From IMG/VR virus record IMGVR_UViG_3300022674_000045, positions 37,628 to 101,627 of that record: a stretch of DNA of 64,000 nucleotides, one strand, 5' to 3'. Below, piece by piece: positions 16,918 to 24,873 of this stretch. The DNA is from a virus. The notes under the pieces were generated by a model. The model worked only from the letters and a program-made list of their open reading frames with translations. It searched no databases and was not told the origin of the DNA. Each line of letters begins with the position of its first letter. Position 1 is the stretch's first letter. The position numbers and the translations under genes are program-made.

Positions 16918-19634
16918 GTTATCTTTTCTCCCTTGAGAATCTTATCCATAACTCCAGAATATCTTCCTTCATATAAGATTCCCTGTAATATTGATCTCTT
17001 TGGATTTGAGAAAGCCATTGCTAATATCCAGCTTTCTTGGTTTGGTACAGATTGAATGCTGTAATAATCGGGTTCAACTACAGCCCTATCATCTTTCAAC
17101 CGCCACTTTCTGTAATTTTTCCACATAAGCTGTGCAACAACACATTCAAAATGTACATGGTATATATCTTTATCATATACTGCAAATAAATCATGAACTA
17201 TGTCTGTATATGTTTTTCCCCTAAATTTGTGTAGTAACTGTGCGACTGATGATAGATCACCAATGATGTCTTTTTGTCTTACCGTTGGATCATTTGGATC
17301 ACTTGGCTCACCTTGTTCGCCTTTGATAACAGCAGATCCAGATGTATGGAATGTTCGCAGAACCAATTGAGTTCCTCTTTCACCAAGGGTTTGTGCTGCA
17401 ATAATTCCTATAAATCTACTGTTCAAACTTTTGTATAAATCTCCGTAACATGTTTTGCATATTTTTGGATTTTTACAAAGTATCGGACTTCTAATTTCAA
17501 TTAGTTTTCCGACCAATTGTTTGTAATTATTTTTTGTTATTAATTGAAGACCATCATTTTCTTTGTAATATCTGTTAACCAACATTCTTGCTTTTCGTTC
17601 TGAATTAACATCGACTTGTAAAAAGTCATCAGTTCCACAATCATCTAATTGATCATCAATCTGTAAATTAGCACATGTAAAAATTAATTTTCTTGAAAGA
17701 TAACCAGATGTTCCTGTATTCAATGCAACATCAAGAAGACCCTTTCTACAACCATATGTTGAAAAGAAAAACTCTTCTGGGGTCAATCCTTCGATTAAGG
17801 AATGTTTAATTGGGGTTGGTAAAATTTCCCCATCAAAATTTGAAATGAAACCACGACTTAAAATTAATTGTTTAACCTGATCCCAAGTACCTCTTGCGCC
17901 TGACTCAATCATATATGCATATTTAAAATGATCTTTCAATTCATTAATCATTTTATCATCTGAAAGAGCTGTTAACTGTTCTCTAAGATCGCCTTTTGAA
18001 AAAACTTCATCTCTTATCTCTTGTGCTCTATCAAGAGAAAAATCATCTAACGACATTGTACAACCATATAATGTTGCATATTTGAATCCAATTTTCTTTA
18101 CATTGTCCAAGATTTGAATTACTTGTTCTGGTGGATATTTATCTTTAACATTATTCAATATTTCCATCAGTCTTCCTTTTGCAATTATTCCTGTTACTAA
18201 AGGATAATCTTCAGGAAGTTGATTATTAAATTCTGCTTCTCCCCATGGAATTTGTTTTCCCTTGCATGTTAATTTCTCTTTTGATTCATTAAATATCGGG
18301 GATGTTAAATAATAAATTCCGAGAATAACATCTTGGCTTGGAGTTGTTGTAAGAGTTTCATTTGCTGGGCTACTTAAATTTTTCACAATAGAAATTTTTG
18401 CTATAACTTCTTCTTTTGCTTCACTTGTAATTGGGACATAAACTGCCATTTGATCTCCATCGAAATCTGCATTGAATGGCGGGCATACTAATGGATGAAT
18501 CTTAATAACATGATCGGTTGTTAATTTAATTTTAAATGCAAGCATCCCTAATTTATGAAGCGATGGTTGTCGGTTTAATACACAATATTCATTTGTAATA
18601 ACTGTTTCGCAAACTCTATAAAGAATCAAATTATCTTTATCAATACATTCATCTACAAAATCAATTGCTTTATTCAACAACTTAAATTTTCCCAACTCAA
18701 TAATTCTTTTAGCTATTGGTAATTTAAATATTTCTAATATCATCAAATATGGTAATTTACATTCATCCAACGCTAATGTTGGGTCAGGAGTAATAACGGC
18801 TCTACCAGAGAAATCAATTCTTTTACCAAGAATATTTCCACGAATCAATCCCTCTTTCTTTGCCATTTTTTCTAAAATCCTTGTGTACAACTCATTGACA
18901 TCTTTCTGTAATTGTTTGAAATATGTATAATACACGGCTTTATCTCTGTGAATATCAATAATTGTATCTTTCATTATTTCTTTTTTCGTTAATATCTGGA
19001 CATAATATCTATTTATTTTGTCCATTAATTGTTTGGCTTCTCCTGAGCTTTTTGATGTTGGTCTTAAATCTGGTGGGAGAACTATAATTTGATCAATTAA
19101 CAAATTATCAATATTCTCCATTACAGTTTCCCATTCCTTTACATTATCAGCTAAAGCATCTTCAGCATATGTTTTGACCAACTGTAGAATTGCATCTGTT
19201 CGCTCCCACCTTTGTGCATCAATGGGGATTGTATCTTCATTCATCGTAACAACAAATTCTTCGTCTGTCATATAAAGAACGCTTTTGTCATTACGCATTA
19301 AATCATCCAATGCTTTTTTGAAATTCTTTCCTGCAATATCAACTAACAAATCATAAAACAATGGATTTACAACTTTAATTGGAATTGTGATTTTAGCAAA
19401 TCTTTTTCTTCGTTCATCACTGTTAACTATGTCCACGCCACATTCTTTACATTGCCCGCCGACTTTTGAAACACCATGATATTTTCCACATTGACATGTA
19501 TAATTTCTCACGGGTCCAAAAATTTGCTCAGAGAATAATCCTTCAGAATGAAATTTTCTTTTTCCGAATGTTTTTAGAGACGTTACTTCGTCTAGGTTTT
19601 CACAAAAAGATGCGTAATCTAAAATCTTTGGCAT
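16914..19634 (-). CDS. Phage RNA polymerase beta' subunit, set 1
   Basis: The 906-residue protein contains the complete catalytic beta' core. An N-terminal zinc knuckle uses C47, C49, C62 and C65. LGKRIDFSGRAVITPDP lies near residues 270-286. NADFDGDQM at 388-396 holds the three catalytic magnesium aspartates. The bridge-helix/trigger region shows GCRKGLLDVALNTGTSGYLSRK. A second CxxxxxCxxC cluster (CKNPKICKTCYG) precedes IIAAQTLGERGTQ. The chain is intact, unlike the split beta' of phiKZ relatives. AGGAG is 9 nt before ATG. No alpha, omega or sigma homologue is visible. Confidence 0.93.
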   Translation of the reverse strand: MPKILDYASFCENLDEVTSLKTFGKRKFHSEGLFSEQIFGPVRNYTCQCGKYHGVSKVGGQCKECGVDIVNSDERRKRFAKITIPIKVVNPLFYDLLVDIAGKNFKKALDDLMRNDKSVLYMTDEEFVVTMNEDTIPIDAQRWERTDAILQLVKTYAEDALADNVKEWETVMENIDNLLIDQIIVLPPDLRPTSKSSGEAKQLMDKINRYYVQILTKKEIMKDTIIDIHRDKAVYYTYFKQLQKDVNELYTRILEKMAKKEGLIRGNILGKRIDFSGRAVITPDPTLALDECKLPYLMILEIFKLPIAKRIIELGKFKLLNKAIDFVDECIDKDNLILYRVCETVITNEYCVLNRQPSLHKLGMLAFKIKLTTDHVIKIHPLVCPPFNADFDGDQMAVYVPITSEAKEEVIAKISIVKNLSSPANETLTTTPSQDVILGIYYLTSPIFNESKEKLTCKGKQIPWGEAEFNNQLPEDYPLVTGIIAKGRLMEILNNVKDKYPPEQVIQILDNVKKIGFKYATLYGCTMSLDDFSLDRAQEIRDEVFSKGDLREQLTALSDDKMINELKDHFKYAYMIESGARGTWDQVKQLILSRGFISNFDGEILPTPIKHSLIEGLTPEEFFFSTYGCRKGLLDVALNTGTSGYLSRKLIFTCANLQIDDQLDDCGTDDFLQVDVNSERKARMLVNRYYKENDGLQLITKNNYKQLVGKLIEIRSPILCKNPKICKTCYGDLYKSLNSRFIGIIAAQTLGERGTQLVLRTFHTSGSAVIKGEQGEPSDPNDPTVRQKDIIGDLSSVAQLLHKFRGKTYTDIVHDLFAVYDKDIYHVHFECVVAQLMWKNYRKWRLKDDRAVVEPDYYSIQSVPNQESWILAMAFSNPKRSILQGILYEGRYSGVMDKILKGEKIT

Positions 19635-19639
19635 GTGTT

Positions 19640-19894
19640 TTATTCTCCTATGGTTCCAAATTTATTAACAAGAAATTCACCTATTTCATAGAAATGTTGT
19701 TTCACCTTGTCTGAAATAATTCGATCTAAGTCTGGCATCAATTCTCGAGCCACAATTCTTATATCATCAATTGCAAGGTCTATTAATCTTTCTCGTAGAG
19801 CTTTATCAATAAGTTTAACAATTTCTTGTTCGAGCATTGAATGTTGTTCTTCTTCCATAATGTCTTTAGGAAATAATATCTTTTTCTCTATCAT
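19640..19894 (-). CDS. Unknown small helical protein
   Basis: The 84-residue protein is almost entirely predicted helix with an E-rich middle and regularly spaced hydrophobics. It is translated just before beta' (5-nt gap) and overlaps the preceding small gene by 29 nt. No motif is seen; an RNAP-associated role is positional guesswork. Confidence 0.5.
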   Translation of the reverse strand: MIEKKILFPKDIMEEEQHSMLEQEIVKLIDKALRERLIDLAIDDIRIVARELMPDLDRIISDKVKQHFYEIGEFLVNKFGTIGE

Positions 19895-20099
19895 TACATT
19901 TCCCTTTTCCTGATATTTTCTCTTTTGCTTTTATTGCATATTTGTCTGCAACATCAGAGAAAACATCTTTTGTTCGCTCTACAAGAGCATCAAATATATC
20001 TCTTGAAGCAGATTTTACTGCTTTTGTTAATTCATCAACAACCCCACAAGCTTTCTCTGTGAGTTGTTCATCCGTTAGTCTCTTATTGTCGTTTGCCAT
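19866..20099 (-). CDS. Unknown small helical protein
   Basis: The 77-residue protein is amphipathic with a lysine-rich C-terminus. It overlaps the E2-like gene by 25 nt and the following gene by 29 nt. GAGG lies upstream of the ATG inside the E2-like gene. Not recognised. Confidence 0.5.
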   Translation of the reverse strand: MANDNKRLTDEQLTEKACGVVDELTKAVKSASRDIFDALVERTKDVFSDVADKYAIKAKEKISGKGKCNDREKDIIS

Positions 20100-20443
20100 G
20101 CTCCTATCACCTCTTGTTTCCTGTATTCTATTTCATCCCAAGGTGTAAAGTAACAATCATCTAAATTAAAGCAACATAGCATCGTTGAAATCATCTTCAA
20201 TGTATTTTCGTTTAATTCTAACTCCCTTAATTTATTTGGAATACAAAATTCACCTGTACCTGGATCAGCATTTGGATGTGGATTATTTAAAAATATATTA
20301 TCTATTTTTCCATCTACTGTTTGAATTTTATATCCGCGAATAACAAACTTTGGATCTAATTTTAATATTTCATGAATTTGATTTCTAAAAATTAACTTGT
20401 AAGGAGTATGAACATTTCTGATTGTTTCAGTTTTTATGTTCAT
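20075..20443 (-). CDS. E2-like ubiquitin-conjugating protein
   Basis: The 122-residue protein carries the E2 active-site signature: HPN at residues 56-58 followed nine residues later by Cys67 in GTGEFCIPN. In eukaryotic E2s the HPN triad precedes the catalytic cysteine by nearly the same distance (HPN-x7-C, here HPN-x8-C). Helical sequence with a CC pair and a TPW turn follows, as in a minimal UBC core. The start codon overlaps the stop of the E1-like gene (TAATG), so the two are coupled. Neighbours include a ubiquitin-like protein, a second E1-like protein and a JAMM protease, which supports the call. The target is unknown. Confidence 0.65.
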   Translation of the reverse strand: MNIKTETIRNVHTPYKLIFRNQIHEILKLDPKFVIRGYKIQTVDGKIDNIFLNNPHPNADPGTGEFCIPNKLRELELNENTLKMISTMLCCFNLDDCYFTPWDEIEYRKQEVIGAWQTTIRD

Positions 20444-21303
20444 TATGCAGCTCCTGTTTCAGGTATCAATTCAATAAAATATTTTCCATCCGTTTGATTT
20501 AAGGCAACCACAAAATTGTTAAATTGACATTGGGTTGCAACGGCTCTCGATAGATTGATTATTATATCCCCACTTGTTCTTAAGGAATTTTTTGGGATTG
20601 AAAACTCTGACATTGGGAATAAACTACTCCCAACAAACACATCTACATCAGCTTGTTTATTTGCTTGTAGAATTGGAACTATTTTTTCCGGAAGGTTAAC
20701 AAATTTTTCTTCATTATCCGGATCTTCATATACAATATCATATGAGCAACTGTCAAGATGTTTTACATGATCCAACTCATATTTTTGAATAGATTGATCT
20801 TTTATGAGTTTTGAAATTGTATCATTATAGACCAACATTAATATTAGACTAGCTGCGTATCTCAAATCTTCTTTTGTTAATTCTGTTAGATACTTGCCCT
20901 CTGATTTGACTCTATACTCAACATTTTTTCTACAATCCACCATAAGATATCTTGAAGAAATATAAAGTCTTGCACTGATTTCTTTTAATCTGTCATATGT
21001 GAAATCTCTGCAATCCAAAACTAAATCACATTTTGGGATTTTAGTTTTTCCTTCAATATATTTCTCATTAAAACTGATTATTGTAACATCAGGATTTTTA
21101 CGAGAAATAATTTCATCTAGGGCGTCTGTCTTTTTCAAACCAACATCAATCTGTCGATATATGGAGTTTTTGAGGTTTTTTGATTCAACTGTATCGTGGT
21201 CTATAACTATTAGAGTTTCAAGAGTTTCAAGATTCGAAACAGCGTTGGCAACAAACCCTCCAAGGGTTCCAATGCCAATTACTGCGATTGATTTATATAC
21301 CAC
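20443..21303 (-). CDS. ThiF/E1-like adenylating protein A
   Basis: The 286-residue protein has a Rossmann ATP-binding motif AVIGIGTLGG at its N-terminus and the E1/ThiF pattern VIDHDTVESKNLKNSIY with a later DVGLKKTDAL (residues about 30-65), where the Asp, Asn, Arg/Lys and Asp of the adenylation site are expected. The CxxC zinc motif of MoeB/ThiF is absent, and no clear catalytic cysteine follows. Translation starts at GTG 21303 with GGGAG 11 nt upstream. It lies between the E2-like gene and a strong hairpin. It may be an inactive partner of the second E1-like protein, as in heterodimeric E1s, or an E1 with a different acceptor. Confidence 0.75.
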   Translation of the reverse strand: MVYKSIAVIGIGTLGGFVANAVSNLETLETLIVIDHDTVESKNLKNSIYRQIDVGLKKTDALDEIISRKNPDVTIISFNEKYIEGKTKIPKCDLVLDCRDFTYDRLKEISARLYISSRYLMVDCRKNVEYRVKSEGKYLTELTKEDLRYAASLILMLVYNDTISKLIKDQSIQKYELDHVKHLDSCSYDIVYEDPDNEEKFVNLPEKIVPILQANKQADVDVFVGSSLFPMSEFSIPKNSLRTSGDIIINLSRAVATQCQFNNFVVALNQTDGKYFIELIPETGAA

Positions 21304-21327
21304 GTCTCAATATTCTCCCTTTCTTAG

Positions 21328-21366
21328 TTCCTTGGTATGGAGAATTTAATCCCCATACCAAGGGAA
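21328..21366 (-). other. Strong intergenic hairpin
   Basis: CCTTGGTATGG (21330-21340) pairs perfectly with CCATACCAAGG (21353-21363) around a 12-nt loop. No T-run follows in the minus-strand transcript, so it is not a simple terminator. It sits between two genes of the ubiquitin-like cassette and just upstream of the E1-like ribosome site, so it may be an RNA processing, stability or translation-control element. Confidence 0.6.
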
Positions 21367-21370
21367 TGTT

Positions 21371-21952
21371 TTATGCTACAATATCTTGCAATTCTATTAG
21401 TTCAAAATCTTTTTTCTTACTATAAGTTCTGACAAACTCAATCTCTGTCGGACCAACAGGTTCTGGTCTGTATTGAGCTTTATATTTAAAATTTTTGTTC
21501 GCTATTTCAACAGGGTATGACAACGGTATTTCATATAAATATTTCTTTATATATTTATTACCTTCAAGCATCTGCATTTGTATGGGAGTATTTGGGTCAA
21601 TTGCCCTAAGCTCAGATACAATTGTTTGTCTAAAAATTGCATCATCTCGCTCATTTCTTATTTTCATCTCCCTCTTTACAAACTCATCTTGACGGCCTTT
21701 ACCATTTATTTTATAGAAATTTTCTTTTCGTTTAAGGGATTTAATAGCACGTCCAAAAGATTTGTTTTTCCCCTTTAAAATATTGAATGAATCTAATAGC
21801 GAACAGATTGAAATTCCTCTTGCTTCAATCCTACCTGCTTCAGAATTGAATAACAAACATACTGTCATTGCATTGCTCATGATTGGAGTTTTTACATTAT
21901 AGAAATTAATTCTATCAACTCCATGTATATCCAAGAAATTTTTATTTAACAT
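21371..21952 (-). CDS. Unknown protein of the ubiquitin-like cassette
   Basis: The 193-residue protein has a beta segment AMTVCLLFNSEAGRIEARG, then a segment CSLLDSFNILKGKNKSFGRAI leading into a basic helix, and a C-terminal beta region. I do not recognise the family with certainty; the D.FN...GR.IA-like pattern is familiar from small phage proteins of unknown role. Its place between the ubiquitin-like gene and E1-like A suggests a cassette component or substrate. Confidence 0.5.
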   Translation of the reverse strand: MLNKNFLDIHGVDRINFYNVKTPIMSNAMTVCLLFNSEAGRIEARGISICSLLDSFNILKGKNKSFGRAIKSLKRKENFYKINGKGRQDEFVKREMKIRNERDDAIFRQTIVSELRAIDPNTPIQMQMLEGNKYIKKYLYEIPLSYPVEIANKNFKYKAQYRPEPVGPTEIEFVRTYSKKKDFELIELQDIVA

Positions 21953-21972
21953 GCTAATACCCCTTTGTTTGT

Positions 21973-21990
21973 GGGGGTCCGAAGACCCCC
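21973..21990 (-). other. UUCG-tetraloop hairpin after ubiquitin-like gene
   Basis: In the minus-strand RNA GGGGGUC pairs with GACCCCC around a UUCG tetraloop, an exceptionally stable hairpin, 16 nt after the stop codon. There is no T-run, so it probably shields the 3' end of the upstream message from nucleases rather than terminating. Confidence 0.65.
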
Positions 21991-22006
21991 CATATTCAAC
22001 TCTATA

Positions 22007-22486
22007 CTAGCAACCCTTTTTGCCTGCGGGTTTCAGGAACTCAAGGTTGTCACCTTGCTTCAACACATAATCACCGCCAACGTCTTTGCCGCTGACCAGA
22101 CCGGTGGAAAGTTTGTCCACGTTCAGGACTTCCCGAAGGAACTCGCCCACCTGTTTCACACTACGACCCACGACTGGGAAGTTACCGGAAGAGGCACCGC
22201 ATGAAACATGAATGGTTGTGGTTGTGCGGCTTCCAAATTCACCGCTTGGTTTGGTGATAACGCTGCGACCTGTAAATTCAACACCAGCAATAGCACCAGT
22301 GCCTGTAGCAGGAGCCGCTTTGGTGATACTAACGGCCGAACGACCGAACTGACTAAGGATGGACGCAATCACGTCTTCCTTCGGACGTTTGGTGACTCCA
22401 ACAATACCCAACTCATCGACACACATACGTTTCAACTCTTTAGAGGTCTTCGCTTCCAATTCTTCTCTGGTAAAGTATGTACCCAT
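22007..22486 (-). CDS. SAP-domain / ubiquitin-like fusion protein
   Basis: The protein is 159 residues from ATG 22486, which has AAGGAG 9 nt upstream; a GTG at 22507 lies before the ribosome site. Residues about 5-42 match a SAP/HeH-type helix-extended-helix (TSKELKRMCVDELGI). A Ser/Thr/Gly-rich linker follows. The last ~60 residues resemble a ThiS/PRTRC-C type beta-grasp domain ending GDNLEFLKPAGKKGC, with a near-terminal Gly followed by one Cys. It is flanked by E1-like B and the rest of the cassette. Codons are visibly GC-richer than in neighbouring genes and a UUCG hairpin follows, both consistent with very high expression or recent transfer. Confidence 0.65.
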   Translation of the reverse strand: MGTYFTREELEAKTSKELKRMCVDELGIVGVTKRPKEDVIASILSQFGRSAVSITKAAPATGTGAIAGVEFTGRSVITKPSGEFGSRTTTTIHVSCGASSGNFPVVGRSVKQVGEFLREVLNVDKLSTGLVSGKDVGGDYVLKQGDNLEFLKPAGKKGC

Positions 22487-22507
22487 GTTACAATTCTCCT
22501 TTTTCAC

Positions 22508-23191
22508 TTAGTTGATTGCTCTAATTTTAGAGCTTGCGTTCATTGACAGAATATCAAAATAGATTTCTGATCTTTCATAGGACTCTTTAACTACTGCGTT
22601 ATAAAAAGTCCAACACATGATTGTTGCGACCCCCAAATTTGTAAAATATAGCTGGGGGTCAGAGTTAGCTAATTCTTCACATGACATCTCATTTGGTAAC
22701 TTGTCGGTTGGATTTGCAATCTCAGGATGGTATCTGCACAAATCAGGTGTAAGGTCTTTTCCTTCCTTACGAACATACAATTGTACATTTCCATCAGTAA
22801 ATTCATTTCCTCCGGAGATCAAAACAACATTTTTTAATTCTTTACAATAATTCCCTACTATCATCCGGGTCTTATGATTGTCAACGCCCATAAACACAAT
22901 ATCGCCTTCTAGAATAACTTCCGAAATGTTTTCCGGAGTTACATATTCTTCAAAGGCCTCCAACCTCAATTTAGGATACTTCATCTGGAGCTCACCGGCT
23001 TTAATATCAGCTTTATTCCCGAGTCTAACAAACTCTTGTCTTTCATAATTTTTTGCTTCGTATTTGTCTCCATCTACAAGCAAGATATCAGCTGATAAAT
23101 CATTTGAATAATTTAGAAATCGGCACAATCTTTCTATAAGGATTGAACCGACCCCGCCGAGCCCTATCACAACAATACCCATTTTATTCAT
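22508..23191 (-). CDS. ThiF/E1-like protein B (PRTRC ThiF-like)
   Basis: The 227-residue protein begins GIVVIGLGGVGS, an ATP-binding glycine loop, then ILLVDGDKYEAKNYERQEF with the E1 Asp, Asn and Arg positions. FMGVDNHKTR is the usual strand that follows. Near residue 178, EMSCEELANSDPQLYFTN matches the PRTRC-type ThiF pattern SC..A....QD.F.N, making this cysteine the likely thioester or thiocarboxylate acceptor. No zinc CxxC pair is present. It is encoded between the JAMM protease (2-nt gap) and the ubiquitin-like protein, which it presumably activates. Confidence 0.8.
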   Translation of the reverse strand: MNKMGIVVIGLGGVGSILIERLCRFLNYSNDLSADILLVDGDKYEAKNYERQEFVRLGNKADIKAGELQMKYPKLRLEAFEEYVTPENISEVILEGDIVFMGVDNHKTRMIVGNYCKELKNVVLISGGNEFTDGNVQLYVRKEGKDLTPDLCRYHPEIANPTDKLPNEMSCEELANSDPQLYFTNLGVATIMCWTFYNAVVKESYERSEIYFDILSMNASSKIRAIN

Positions 23192-23193
23192 TG

Positions 23194-24873
23194 TTACTTC
23201 TCCTTCCCAAACACACGTTTAAACATTGCAAATAATGTATCTTCCCGTTTTTGAGCAGAGGGTGGTTCCGGGATTGGTTTGCTTGCTCCATTTGGTTCAG
23301 GAATTCTTTCAATAGTCTGATCGGATTTTATCGCCTCTTGAAGAGCTACACGATTAATCTCTTCAGTTTCCGCTGATAAATATTCACCTGAGTCAGTTCT
23401 ACTCTGTTCAATCAGTTGTGCTTCTTGTGAATAGCAGGCACTTCCCCCACGTATTTCATCCGGTGGGCTGTCGATCAGTGAATAACAGAACGGGCATTGT
23501 TTCTCATCAGCAAAACGATGAAAACTATTTCCGCAAGATGGACATGTAATAAAAGCTGATGGTGGTCTATAACCATCTTCTGGTTTAAGTGGTGAATCGT
23601 CTTCCTTGGTGTAATGATTTGGAAGTTCATCTTCATTTACTAAACTCAAATATTCATCGGTTTTACAATTTGGACATACTGGCAACATAAGAGCGTCTGT
23701 ATTATCCACGACGATTTGTTTACATTTATCACATTTATAAACTTCTGTTTCGTCAAAGTCGTCCTCTGATTGTTCTGCCAGGAATTTATGACCTCTGAAT
23801 ACACATGTCTTGCAGGGAAAGAACTCATCGTCTGCGCCATCGAATACCACATCATGTTTTGGAAACTCAATAGGTTTAACTTTTACGCCCACATTAAATG
23901 GACTGGCTGCTCTATTATCCATTCCTGGAAGTGGCAGCTGTTTTTGAGTTGGAGTTGTTCTGGCAGGAGCTGTATATCTTCCTGCTTGGTTCCACAATGA
24001 GGCATCGAAATTTCGACCCCATCCTGGACTCTGACTTCTATGTTGACCATAAACTCCATACCCATAGTTGTATCCGTAATTATTATATTGATATTGATAT
24101 GTGCCTTTTTCAACCATTCCCATCCACTCGGATGGAACTTTATGATACTTTTCGGATACATTAACCACATAGCGTTTGTCATATCTTCTATAAGAATATG
24201 AAAACTGATTGGTTGCTTCTTTAACTTCTTCCATCTTGCCATTGATCCATCTATAGACACGTCTGGTTGGCCTCTGCTCCACTTCATCAATGTCTTTTGT
24301 TTTGATCAATCGCTCTACATAGTCTTCTGGTTCGACAACAAATCTATGACCATTGGCAACAATTGAAGCTGTAATGCTAACCTCATCGTTATTGACATTA
24401 CCAACGGTGATATGTAATCCATCAAAATGTTCTTCATCTTTATCATCCGTTCCTGAATGAAATGCTGACATGCTGGCATGACTATGAATTGTGCCAACCA
24501 TTGTCATTCCTTCTATGGTAATAGCTTTGTTATAATCACATGCTGCACCTGTCACTTTTTGATGCGGGGGAACAATTTTATAAACTCTTTTTGTTTCATC
24601 ATAAAATAAAAGGACAATTGATTCCCCATAATATTCTTTATATACCTCTCTGAAAAATGCAACAACTCTAGCAAATTGCCCGCCAGGAATCTTTTTAATG
24701 TTCATACGGGCCATCTTTTCAACACTCTCCAAAATGGAAATATTCTGAACTGGAGCGATACTTTCCATAATTCCCATTTTCTTCTTTAGAAAAATCCCCT
24801 CTTTCGCTACGATATAACATATATCATCATCCGGGATGGGGGAAGTCCCATCATTCACATGAATCTTGAACAT
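23194..24873 (-). CDS. JAMM/JAB metalloprotease with zinc ribbons
   Basis: The chosen start ATG 24873 has GAGGAG 8 nt upstream and gives 559 residues; the frame extends further upstream without a ribosome site. The JAMM motif is present at about residues 130-143: HSH, seven residues, then SGTD (HxHx7SxxD), with an upstream glutamate available as the fourth ligand. A Tyr/Gly-rich linker lies near residues 245-300. The C-terminal half has at least two CxxC zinc ribbons (CKTC, CDKC with CPNC, CPSC with CPFC). JAMM proteases remove or mature ubiquitin-like tags; PRTRC protein A belongs to the same superfamily. It overlaps the E2_D-like gene by 23 nt. Confidence 0.8.
   Translation of the reverse strand: MFKIHVNDGTSPIPDDDICYIVAKEGIFLKKKMGIMESIAPVQNISILESVEKMARMNIKKIPGGQFARVVAFFREVYKEYYGESIVLLFYDETKRVYKIVPPHQKVTGAACDYNKAITIEGMTMVGTIHSHASMSAFHSGTDDKDEEHFDGLHITVGNVNNDEVSITASIVANGHRFVVEPEDYVERLIKTKDIDEVEQRPTRRVYRWINGKMEEVKEATNQFSYSYRRYDKRYVVNVSEKYHKVPSEWMGMVEKGTYQYQYNNYGYNYGYGVYGQHRSQSPGWGRNFDASLWNQAGRYTAPARTTPTQKQLPLPGMDNRAASPFNVGVKVKPIEFPKHDVVFDGADDEFFPCKTCVFRGHKFLAEQSEDDFDETEVYKCDKCKQIVVDNTDALMLPVCPNCKTDEYLSLVNEDELPNHYTKEDDSPLKPEDGYRPPSAFITCPSCGNSFHRFADEKQCPFCYSLIDSPPDEIRGGSACYSQEAQLIEQSRTDSGEYLSAETEEINRVALQEAIKSDQTIERIPEPNGASKPIPEPPSAQKREDTLFAMFKRVFGKEK

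Noticed and set aside
20443-23191. ThiF genes as thiamine or molybdopterin biosynthesis enzymes
   Set aside because: No CxxC zinc pair, no other thiamine or molybdopterin genes, and close linkage to E2-like and JAMM genes.
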